A DNA stretch of 23,347 bases from an uncultured Mailhella sp. (GTDB lineage Bacteria; Desulfobacterota; Desulfovibrionia; Desulfovibrionales; Desulfovibrionaceae), in assembly GCA_910579055.1 (NCBI GenBank), contig CAJTSU010000005.1, forward strand, positions 1,263 through 24,609, in the 5' to 3' direction. A program made the position numbers and the translations under genes. Position 1 is the first letter of the stretch. Every line of letters starts with the position of its first letter. Positions 13,281 through 20,118 of this stretch are shown here, one piece after another. The notes beneath the pieces were generated by a model. It saw only the letters and a list, made by a program, of their open reading frames with translations, was not told the DNA's origin and did not search any database.

Positions 13281-14327
13281 ATGCTCGCACTCATCATCAC
13301 CGTGCTCGTATCCACAGGTATTTCCGCTCTCTGCTCCACCACCGAGGCCATGCTCTATTCCGTGCAGTGGACCCATATTGAGCAACTGCGCGAGCGCGGC
13401 TCCAAAGCCGGAGCCCTGCTGTTCCAGATGCGCTCCAATATTGATCAGCCGATCACCGCAGTGCTCACTCTGAACACCGTGGCCAATACCGCCGGGGCAT
13501 CCATTGCCGGAGCGCTTGCGGCCAGCGCTCTGGGCGAAGCCAACATGCCCGCCTTTGCCGCCGTATTTACCGTACTCATCCTGATTTTTGGGGAAATCCT
13601 GCCCAAGACTCTGGGCGTGGCCTACTCCGCGCCCCTATCCGTGGTGCTGGTGTATTTTCTGCGCGCGTTGATCGTGGTGCTCAAGCCCGTCACCTGGGCC
13701 GGAAGCATGATCACCCGCCTGATCACGCCCAACTCCAGGGGCCCGGAAGCCACGGAAGACGATATCCGCGTGCTGGCCAGGATATCCCGGCAATCAGGAG
13801 TGATCCAGCCCTATGAGGAAACCGCCATCCGCAACATCCTCGCGCTGGATCAGAAACGCGTGCACGACGTCATGACCCCGCGCACAGTGGTCTTTTCCCT
13901 GCCCGCCGCAACCACGGTGGAAGAGGCTTACAACAATACCAATTTCTGGCACTTCAGCCGCGTTCCGGTGTATGAGGAAAACAACGAGGACATCGTGGGC
14001 ATGGTGCTCCGCCGCGAAGTGGCCCGGCACAAGGACAAGGACAGCGGCAATCCCCCGCTTGCTGAAATCATGCAGCCCATCCACTTTGTGCAGGAATCCC
14101 AGACTCTGGACAAGGTTCTCTCGGATTTTCTGGAACTGCGCCAGCATCTGTTCGCTGTGCTGGACGAATACGGCGGTCTCGCGGGCGTGATCTCTCTGGA
14201 GGATATTTTAGAGGAAATACTGGGAAGAGAGATCGTGGACGAGTCCGACATGGTGGCGGACATGCGCGAGGCCGCCCGGATGCGCCGCGCCGCACTGAGC
14301 CGGGCACGAGAGCAGGCCGGCAACTAG
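13281..14327 (+). CDS. CNNM/CorC-type transmembrane protein with CBS domain pair
   Basis: The 348-residue protein has an N-terminal DUF21/CNNM membrane domain (three or four hydrophobic segments in residues 1-145, beginning ISALCSTTEAMLYS, with IFGEILPKTLGVAYS near 100) and then a CBS pair (MTPRTVVFSLPAATTVEEA near 197; FSRVPVYEENNEDIVGMV near 225; HLFAVLDEYGGLAGVISLEDILEEILG near 290-315). The CorC_HlyC transporter-associated domain found at the C-terminus of many relatives is missing; only an Arg-rich tail follows. Family members are linked to Mg2+/Co2+ transport or efflux; the name hemolysin is historical. No Shine-Dalgarno is visible before the ATG, although the first membrane segment fits this start well. 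It is a single-gene unit with no obvious terminator after it. Confidence 0.85.
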   Translation: MLALIITVLVSTGISALCSTTEAMLYSVQWTHIEQLRERGSKAGALLFQMRSNIDQPITAVLTLNTVANTAGASIAGALAASALGEANMPAFAAVFTVLILIFGEILPKTLGVAYSAPLSVVLVYFLRALIVVLKPVTWAGSMITRLITPNSRGPEATEDDIRVLARISRQSGVIQPYEETAIRNILALDQKRVHDVMTPRTVVFSLPAATTVEEAYNNTNFWHFSRVPVYEENNEDIVGMVLRREVARHKDKDSGNPPLAEIMQPIHFVQESQTLDKVLSDFLELRQHLFAVLDEYGGLAGVISLEDILEEILGREIVDESDMVADMREAARMRRAALSRAREQAGN

Positions 14328-14689
14328 CGCCATACATGCCTTTGCCGCAACGGATGTTGCCGCTCGTGCCGTAGTAAAAATACACGTCTCGCGCAACGCC
14401 ATCAACACAGTTCCGCAACAGCGTCAAAACATATAGTTATATCGCTTCTCGAAAGCGTGGATTCGGGGAGCGAACCCGGCTACGCCCCACGCAGGGCTTG
14501 CGCCTGACGAGAGCACGTCAATACTGTGGGCCCACCTAATCAGGAATAATTCCTGCTTGCAAAGCAGACTGAACCCGGTTAGCATAGATTGTTTCCTGTA
14601 ATCAGATCCCACGGCGACAGCCGCCCGACACGGCGTACAGGCCGGAATTCCTCCGCCGCCTCTGTTGCCCGCGCCCGTAAGGAGTCCCC
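14328..14689. other. 362-base intergenic region with palindromes upstream of the ccm operon
   Basis: I find no credible gene on either strand. Structures seen: GCAAC-GGAT-GTTGC near 14357; a three-way-junction-like element at 14455-14492 (outer stem GCGTGG/CCACGC enclosing CGGG-CCCG and GGC-GCC hairpins); the 10-base palindrome GTGGGCCCAC at 14526-14535; and two overlapping 15-base palindromes at 14541-14567. The last lie at a possible promoter of the ccm operon. The junction-like element is not a tRNA: there is no acceptor stem or anticodon arm. Confidence 0.45.
14541..14585 (+). promoter_or_regulatory. Candidate ccm operon promoter with overlapping palindromic operators
   Basis: TTGCAA (14557-14562) and TAGCAT (14580-14585) are 17 bases apart, a modest sigma-70-like pair. 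Overlapping the -35 are two perfect palindromes that share three bases: CAGGAAT-A-ATTCCTG (14541-14555) and CTGCTT-GCA-AAGCAG (14553-14567). Such symmetry at a -35 suggests a dimeric regulator. I cannot name it. Confidence 0.45.
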
Positions 14690-15112
14690 ATGGCGAAGAA
14701 AAAATCCCTTCCGATTTATGCTCTGGCCTTCTGCCTTTTCCTCGGGGGCGTAGGTTATATGGTATGGGCCGGATTGTCGGAAAACACCGTCTATTTTCTG
14801 AATGTCTCCGAAGCGCTGGACATTCCCCACCAGGAATTGAAAGCCGCGCGGCTGTTCGGCACTGTGGCAGATTCCGACATAACCCGTCCTGCGAACGGCC
14901 TGGGAGTACGCTTCCGGCTTCGGGACGCGGAAAGCCCTTCCACCATGCTCTGGGTGGACTATGCGGGTGTGGTGCCTGACACCTTCAAGCCCGGCGCGGA
15001 AGTTATCGTGGAAGGCGGCATGAAAGGCGGCGACTTTCTCGCCAAAAGCCTGATGACCAAATGCCCTTCCAAGTACCAGAAGGAAAACCGCGAAGCTCCG
15101 GCCAAGGTCTAG
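14690..15112 (+). CDS. ccmE: Cytochrome c maturation haem chaperone CcmE, CXXXY type
   Basis: CcmE is anchored in the inner membrane and carries haem in the periplasm from CcmC to CcmF for attachment to apocytochromes. The 140-residue protein has an N-terminal anchor (residues 7-28) and an OB-fold domain (VYFLNVSEAL, LFGTVADSD, VRFRLRD, VDYAGVVPDTFKPGAEVIVEG). Where most CcmE proteins have a haem-binding His in a HxxxY motif, this one has Cys125-Pro-Ser-Lys-Tyr129 (CXXXY). Such variants are known from Desulfovibrio and archaea, in Ccm systems lacking CcmG and CcmH; haem is thought to bind through the cysteine. AAGGAG lies 5 bases before the ATG. It is the first gene of the operon. Confidence 0.93.
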   Translation: MAKKKSLPIYALAFCLFLGGVGYMVWAGLSENTVYFLNVSEALDIPHQELKAARLFGTVADSDITRPANGLGVRFRLRDAESPSTMLWVDYAGVVPDTFKPGAEVIVEGGMKGGDFLAKSLMTKCPSKYQKENREAPAKV

Positions 15113-15243
15113 GCCGGACAGTTCAACTGACTCTATCCCTGCCGAACGCGCCCGCCCCCTCCTCCCGCTTCAGGAGAGACGGAGCGCGTTTTCCGCGCCC
15201 GCGCGGCGCATATACCTTCACAGCAGAGCTTTTCGGAGACCGC

Positions 15244-16599
15244 ATGTACCTTGCCGCCTATATTCTGCTTCTTCTTTCTCTGCTCTGCGCCCTGGGCGGC
15301 GCGGGCATGGGGGCCGCCCAGCTCTGGCAGGGCCGCCATACCGACCTCGCCTGGCCGGAAAAGGCCAACCTCGTCATTGCCGCCGGACTGAGCGCGGCCT
15401 CGGCCATTCTGCTTCATGCTCTGGTTGTGAGCGACTTCAGGCTTGAATATGTGGCCAGCTATACGGATTTGCTGCTGCCCATGTTCTACAAAGTTACCGC
15501 CTTCTGGGCCGGACAGCCCGGATCCATGCTGTTCTGGGCGCTCATGGTTTCGCTGTGCGGCGTCTTCTTCCAGTTTACCCGCCCCTATAAAAATCTCAGT
15601 GTGGAAACCCGCCTGTGGTACTGGGTGTTCTATCTTTCCATCATGGCCTTCTTCGCGCTGCTGATCACCGCCTGGAGCAACCCCTTCCTCCAGCTCTCTC
15701 CCGCTCCGGCGGACGGGCGCGGCATGAACCCGCTGCTCCAGAACCCCGGCATGATTCTTCATCCGCCGCTGCTCTTTCTCGGATACGGAGGGTTCGTCAT
15801 TCCCGGCTGTCTGGCTCTGGCTCAGGCCATGCACAGCGACCGGAACGAACAGCCCTGGCTTGATGTGGCCCGGCCCTTCACGCTCACGGCCTGGCTCTTT
15901 CTCACTGTGGGCATCCTCATCGGCGGCTGGTGGGCCTATATGGAGCTGGGCTGGGGCGGATACTGGGCCTGGGACCCGGTGGAAAACGCCTCGCTCATTC
16001 CGTGGCTGATCGGCAATGCGGCCATTCATACCGGGTTGCTCCAGACACGGCGGGACAAGTTGCACCGGGTCAACACATTCCTCATGGCTCTGACCACGGT
16101 GTCCGCCTTTTTCGCCACCTATCTGGTGCGCGGCAACGTGGTGAACTCCGTGCACGCCTTTGGCGAAGGTGGCGTCGGCCCGGCGCTGCTGATCTTTGTG
16201 CTCTCTTCTCTTGTCATTTCTTTTTTCTCCTCCCGGCAGGCCGGGCGCGGCAATGCGGCCGAACTGGGCGGGCTGGAAACGCGCGAAGGCTTTCTGGTGC
16301 TCACGGCCTGGATGCTCATTGCCATAGCCTGCGTCATCCTTGTCGCCACGCTCTGGCCTGTGATCACCACGGCTTTCGGCAAAACTTCCAGCGGCCTTTC
16401 GCAGGAATTCTACAATCGCGTCTGCCTGCCCCTGTTCACCGTGGTTATGGCCCTGCTCGCCGTCTGCCCCTGGCTGGGCTGGAAAGGCGGCGTGCGCGAC
16501 TGGCCCCGCCTGGGCGCGGTGGCGGCATCTTTTGCGGCTTCCGTGGCTGCGCTGTGGATATCCGGCATGACGCCCTGCCGCTCATGGCGGCAGGGCTGA
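15244..16599 (+). pseudogene. ccmF: CcmF haem lyase, N-terminal part (reading frame shifts near 16,570)
   Basis: CcmF takes haem from CcmE and attaches it to apocytochrome c in the periplasm. This frame codes for 451 residues with many membrane segments, the conserved LQNPGMILHPPLLFLGYGGF near 165-184, and the WWD haem-handling domain (GGWWAYMELGWGGYWAWDPVENASLIPW, residues about 228-254, split here only by its length). GGAG lies 5 bases before the ATG. After Gly441-Met442 the frame changes: nine unrelated residues and a stop follow, while the missing part of CcmF continues in the frame one base back. Joined, the protein would have about 640 residues, the normal CcmF length. There is no homopolymer or slippery heptamer at the site. 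A sequencing or assembly error, a real mutation, or a two-piece CcmF (as in plants) are all possible. Confidence 0.85.
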
Positions 16600-17159
16600 G
16601 CATCGCGGCCCTGCTCAGCATGGTTCTGGTAATGGCTGAACGTTCCACTCGCTCCAGTCGGCCCACCCTGGCCGCGGCTCTGGTTCATTTCGGCCTGGGC
16701 CTTGTCGCCCTGGGCATCGCCTTTTCCGGGCCGTACTCCACACAAGTGGAAACTTCGCTCGGCAAGGGGGAAAGCGTACAGGTCGGCCCGTACACCGCCA
16801 CGTTGAATGAACTGTACGAAGGCCGCAGCAGCAACGGCGCGTATGAATTTCTGGAAGCCGAAATCCGGCTGAGCAGACACGGCAAGGATATCGCCGTGGT
16901 CAGCCCCCAGCGCAGGGTCTATGCCAAGTTCAGCCAGTCCGCCTTTGCCGAAGCTGAAACCCGCCCCTCTCTCGGCACGGAATTCTACGCCACGCTACTC
17001 GGTCTGGAACAGGGCAGCAAGGCCGTGCTCCACCTCAGTGCCCATCCTCTGGTCAACTGGTTATGGATAGGCGGCGCCATCATGGTGCTTGCTCCTTTCC
17101 TCGGTCTGCGCCGCCGGCGTCCTGCGGAACACGACCGCGCAACGTCCGGCGATGCCTGA
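16584..17159 (+). CDS. ccmF: CcmF C-terminal part (second reading frame)
   Basis: From about 16,569 this frame continues the CcmF sequence: last membrane helices (LPLMAAGLSIAALLSMVLVM, then ALVHFGLGLVALGIAFSG), the periplasmic beta-rich domain (QVETSLGKGESVQVGPYTATL, SPQRRVYAKFSQSAFAEAET), and the final helix HPLVNWLWIGGAIMVLAPFLGL. These are normal elements of CcmF. The first ATG in the frame, at 16584, would give a separate 191-residue protein overlapping the N-terminal frame by 16 bases; it has no Shine-Dalgarno, but coupling to the upstream stop is conceivable. Codon use and base composition match the first part, so both parts look under selection until recently. The stop overlaps the start of ccmA by 8 bases. 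Confidence 0.8.
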   Translation: MAAGLSIAALLSMVLVMAERSTRSSRPTLAAALVHFGLGLVALGIAFSGPYSTQVETSLGKGESVQVGPYTATLNELYEGRSSNGAYEFLEAEIRLSRHGKDIAVVSPQRRVYAKFSQSAFAEAETRPSLGTEFYATLLGLEQGSKAVLHLSAHPLVNWLWIGGAIMVLAPFLGLRRRRPAEHDRATSGDA

Positions 17160-17916
17160 TTGCGAGCCGTCCATGCCTGCCGCAGCTTTTCCTGAATCAG
17201 ATCCCCTGTTGCGCCTTTGCGGCGTGAGCAAGGCCTTCGGGCCGCGCGTGCTGTTCCGGAACATCAGCGCGGAATTCCGGGCGGGAAGCATCACTCTGCT
17301 GGCCGGAGCCAACGGTGCGGGCAAATCCACGCTGATGCGCATCATGGCAGGCCTGGGGCAACCCGATTCCGGCAAAGTGGAACGCCTGACGGATGAGGCG
17401 GAAAGCGCCTTTCTCGCCCACGCAACATTCATCTATTCCGGCCTCAGCGCGCGGGAAAATCTGCTGTTCTGGGGCCAGGGCCTGGGACTTTCCGCTGCGG
17501 AACGGAATGCGGCGGCGGACGCGGCGCTGGAGCGGGTCGGGCTGGCCCGACATGCCCATGACCGGGCGGGCATTTTCTCGCGGGGCATGGCTCAACGTCT
17601 CAATCTCGCCCGTGTACTGCTCGCCAAGCCACGCCTGTTGCTGCTGGACGAGCCGGGCACCGGGCTGGACGTCGCCTCGCGCGCGCTGCTGCGCGATATC
17701 GTGCGGGAAGCGCGCGCACGCGGAACGGCAGTGGTCTGGATCAGCCATGATCTCGATACTGACGGCGATCTGGCGGATCGCGTCCTGACCTTGCGGAAAA
17801 AGACCCTGGAAGAACGCGTTTCCTCCGCTGTTTCCGCAACTTGCACAAGTTCCGCAACCTTGGAGCGGAATTCCGCGCCCGCCTTTGCCGCAAAGGAAGG
17901 AGGATCGCCGTGCTGA
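17152..17916 (+). CDS. ccmA: Haem exporter ATP-binding protein CcmA
   Basis: CcmA is the ATPase of the CcmABCD complex; ATP hydrolysis releases holo-CcmE from CcmC. The 254-residue protein has Walker A GANGAGKST at residues 52-60, the ABC signature FSRGMAQRLNLARVLL near 142-157, Walker B LLLLDEPGTGLD near 165, and the switch histidine in WISHD near 200. It is somewhat long because of a low-complexity C-terminal tail of about 35 residues after the nucleotide-binding domain; part of that tail covers the ribosome site of ccmB. The ATG at 17152 overlaps the ccmF stop by 8 bases; an alternative ATG is at 17173. Neither has a strong Shine-Dalgarno. Confidence 0.93.
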   Translation: MPDCEPSMPAAAFPESDPLLRLCGVSKAFGPRVLFRNISAEFRAGSITLLAGANGAGKSTLMRIMAGLGQPDSGKVERLTDEAESAFLAHATFIYSGLSARENLLFWGQGLGLSAAERNAAADAALERVGLARHAHDRAGIFSRGMAQRLNLARVLLAKPRLLLLDEPGTGLDVASRALLRDIVREARARGTAVVWISHDLDTDGDLADRVLTLRKKTLEERVSSAVSATCTSSATLERNSAPAFAAKEGGSPC

Positions 17917-18590
17917 AGCTCGCTCTTGCGCTATGCGCCAAGGATCTGCGCCTTATCCTGGGCCGCAGTGCGGGCCTTGCCCAGGCGCTGCTGCTCGGGC
18001 TGCTGCTGGTCTTTTTGTTCAGCCTTTCGCTGGAAGCCGGGGATCGCCTCAGCCCCCAGGCCGCCGCGACCATGTTCTGGCTGGCTTCGGCCTTTTGCCA
18101 GGTGCTGGTATTCAATATGCTGTACGCCTTGGAAGAAGAAAACGGATCGCGCCTCGGCCTGCTGACCCTGCCTGCGCCGCCTCAAGGCATCTGGCTGGGC
18201 AAGGCGCTGGCCGGGCTGCTGCTCCTGCTTGCCGCGCAGGCCGTCTTTCTGCCTGCGACCTTTGTTTTTCTCGGACAGCGCATGGGAGAAAGCCTTGTGC
18301 CCGCGCTGTCCGGCCTGCTGCTCACCGATGCGGGCATGGCCGCTTCCGGTTCTCTGCTCGGAGCGCTTTCCGTGGGCAAGGCGGGGCGTGAGTCCCTGCT
18401 GTCCATCGTGCTCTTTCCTCTGATAATTCCCCTGCTGCTGGCGGGCATTCAGCTCGGCTCGGCGGGTTTCAACCCCGATCCTCCGCCCGACGGCTCCCAG
18501 GGATGGATCGGACTGGCCGCCGCCTTTGACGCGGTGTTTCTGGCCGCTGGGCTGGCGCTTTTTCCCTTTGTCTACAGCGGAGAAGACTGA
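17910..18590 (+). CDS. ccmB: Haem exporter permease CcmB
   Basis: CcmB is the membrane partner of CcmA. The 226-residue protein has six hydrophobic segments (for example AGLAQALLLGLLLVFLFSL near 24-42, FWLASAFCQVLVFNMLYA near 56-73, LLLLLAAQAVFLPATFVFL, LLSIVLFPLIIPLLLAGIQL) and the family-typical FNMLYALEEENGSRLGLL motif. I take the GTG at 17910 because AGGAGG lies 6 bases upstream and the protein then starts VLKLALALCAKDLRLI, like other CcmB proteins. It overlaps the ccmA stop by 7 bases. The stop shares one base with the ccmC start (TGATG). Confidence 0.92.
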   Translation: MLKLALALCAKDLRLILGRSAGLAQALLLGLLLVFLFSLSLEAGDRLSPQAAATMFWLASAFCQVLVFNMLYALEEENGSRLGLLTLPAPPQGIWLGKALAGLLLLLAAQAVFLPATFVFLGQRMGESLVPALSGLLLTDAGMAASGSLLGALSVGKAGRESLLSIVLFPLIIPLLLAGIQLGSAGFNPDPPPDGSQGWIGLAAAFDAVFLAAGLALFPFVYSGED

Positions 18591-19282
18591 TGCGCGCATT
18601 CGCTTTACTCGGCCTCGCCGGGGGCCTGCTCATGGCCTTCTGCCAATGGCTGGTCTATGTGTACGCCCCAGTGGAACAATCCATGGGCATGGTACAAAAA
18701 ATCTTCTATTTCCATCTGCCCGTGGCGTGGTGGTGTTTTGTCAGTTTTTTTCTGTCCTGCGCCGCAGGCGTGCTGTGGCTGAAAACGCGCCGCCCAAAAT
18801 GGGATGCTCTTTCCGCCACAGCGGTGGAAGTGGGCATGGTTTGCGCTACGCTCGCGCTGATTACCGGATCCATATGGGCGCGCCACTCATGGGGCGCGTG
18901 GTGGACCTGGGATCCGCGCCTGACCACAACGCTGGTGCTGTGGTTCATCTATGCAGGGTATCTCGCCCTGCGCTCCATGCCCCTGCCTTCGGGCAAACGC
19001 GCTTCCATGTGCGCGGTGGTGGCCATTGTCGGCTTCCTTGACGTACCGCTGGTCTTTCTTTCCGCCCGCTTGTGGCGCTCTATCCATCCGGCGGTCTTTG
19101 CCGCAAAAGGCGGCGGGCTGGAGCCGCAAATGGCCGTGGCGGTCATTGCCTCCGTACTCTGCTTCGGCCTGATCTGGGCTGCGCTGATTATCCTGCGCTG
19201 CCGCCAGACTCTGCTGGAAGCGAAGCTGAACGAAGCAGCCGCCGAAACAGCTCCGGACGAAAGTGAAGCAGGTGAAAACTGA
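18590..19282 (+). CDS. ccmC: Haem-handling membrane protein CcmC
   Basis: CcmC loads haem onto CcmE in the periplasm. The 230-residue protein has six membrane helices and the WWD domain HSWGAWWTWDPRLTTTLVLW at residues 99-118, flanked by two periplasmic histidines expected to hold haem: His42 (FYFHLPVAWW) and His166 (RSIHPAVF). The C-terminus is an acidic, Ala/Glu-rich tail. GGAGA is 6 bases before the ATG. The 73 bases between it and ccmD are the longest gap within the operon and hold nothing recognisable. Confidence 0.95.
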   Translation: MRAFALLGLAGGLLMAFCQWLVYVYAPVEQSMGMVQKIFYFHLPVAWWCFVSFFLSCAAGVLWLKTRRPKWDALSATAVEVGMVCATLALITGSIWARHSWGAWWTWDPRLTTTLVLWFIYAGYLALRSMPLPSGKRASMCAVVAIVGFLDVPLVFLSARLWRSIHPAVFAAKGGGLEPQMAVAVIASVLCFGLIWAALIILRCRQTLLEAKLNEAAAETAPDESEAGEN

Positions 19283-19355
19283 GCCCAAACGTGAAACTGT
19301 GCCGTCGACACCGTGGATGGAACCATAACATCAGCAACGACCTCAGGAGAATTTC

Positions 19356-19508
19356 ATGAACGCGATACATTGGCTCATGGCGGCGAACGCCGCCCTCTGG
19401 ATCGGATTCGGCGCCTATCTCTCCTTCCTGATCGGCAAACAGCGCGCTCTGGAAACCCGTGTTGCCCAGCACGCAACCAATGCCGCTCCGGAGGACGACG
19501 ATGAATAA
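19356..19508 (+). CDS. ccmD: CcmD-like small membrane protein
   Basis: This 50-residue protein matches CcmD in size, position and pattern: a single membrane helix (ALWIGFGAYLSFLIG, residues 13-27) followed by a basic/coiled stretch (KQRALETRVAQH) and an acidic tail ending EDDDE. CcmD joins CcmABC and is needed for release of haem-loaded CcmE. AGGAGA lies 6 bases before the ATG. The 3-prime end overlaps the following TPR gene by 8 bases and supplies its ribosome site. It is easily missed because of its length. Confidence 0.85.
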   Translation: MNAIHWLMAANAALWIGFGAYLSFLIGKQRALETRVAQHATNAAPEDDDE

Positions 19509-20118
19509 GCCCGGCCTGTCGGCCCGCATCACGATCATCATGCTCTCACTCGGCCTTGTTGCCATGTTGGCAGCTTCCCTGAAATACCGCCTCGAAGATC
19601 ATCCGCTGATTACCAATATCGCGCCGCACACGGCCCGCCAGGCCGCTCCTGTGGAAAACAGCGCTCCGGAGCAGGCTCTGGACGCCATGGCGGAAGTCAT
19701 GCAAAACGACCCGGAACAAGCATCCATGATTGCGCTGATGCTGAGGATGCAGATGAATCCAAACGATCCGGACACGCTGCTCGATCTTTCCGATATGTTC
19801 ATCCGCGGGAACGATCTGGAACGCGCGGAAAATTTTATCAACCGCGCAGCAGTGGCCGCGCCGTCCGACGCCCGCCCGCCCTTCTATCTCGGCGTGCTCA
19901 GGGAACGGCAGGGCAAGTACGCGGAAGCGGCGGACTCGCTGGAACGTTCCCTGTCCATGCGGGATAACCCGGCGGCACGCTTCAGCCTGGCGGTTCTGCG
20001 CATTTATCATCTGAACGACAAGGCCGCGGGTAAAGCACAGCTGGAAACCGCCCTCCAGGCGCCCGGCCTGACCGACCATCTGAAAAAGCTCATCGAAGAG
20101 GAGCTGTCCAAGCTGTGA
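19501..20118 (+). CDS. Membrane-anchored TPR protein of the ccm operon (CcmI/NrfG-like)
   Basis: The 205-residue protein has an N-terminal membrane anchor (residues 9-26, ITIIMLSLGLVAMLAASL) and then about three tetratricopeptide repeats in the periplasm (DPDTLLDLSDMFIRGNDLERAENFINRA-type at about 95-122, then two more to about 190). It resembles the TPR half of CcmI or NrfG, which hold apocytochrome C-termini for the haem lyase. Its place at the end of the ccm genes supports such a role. GGAGG lies 6 bases before the ATG within ccmD. As no CcmH or CcmG is encoded here, it may be the main apocytochrome chaperone of this reduced system; that is inference. Confidence 0.8.
   Translation: MNKPGLSARITIIMLSLGLVAMLAASLKYRLEDHPLITNIAPHTARQAAPVENSAPEQALDAMAEVMQNDPEQASMIALMLRMQMNPNDPDTLLDLSDMFIRGNDLERAENFINRAAVAAPSDARPPFYLGVLRERQGKYAEAADSLERSLSMRDNPAARFSLAVLRIYHLNDKAAGKAQLETALQAPGLTDHLKKLIEEELSKL

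Noticed and set aside
14328..14427. Small antisense ORF with YFYY segment as another aromatic leader peptide
   Set aside because: It runs into the antisense of the CNNM gene, has no ribosome site, and no gene of aromatic metabolism lies downstream on that strand.
14455..14492. tRNA-like element
   Set aside because: A TTCG-containing arm resembles a T-arm at first sight, but there is no 7-bp acceptor stem, anticodon arm or CCA end.
16560..16600. Programmed ribosomal frameshift in ccmF
   Set aside because: No X-XXY-YYZ slippery heptamer or downstream stable hairpin is visible at the junction; an indel or a split gene is more likely.
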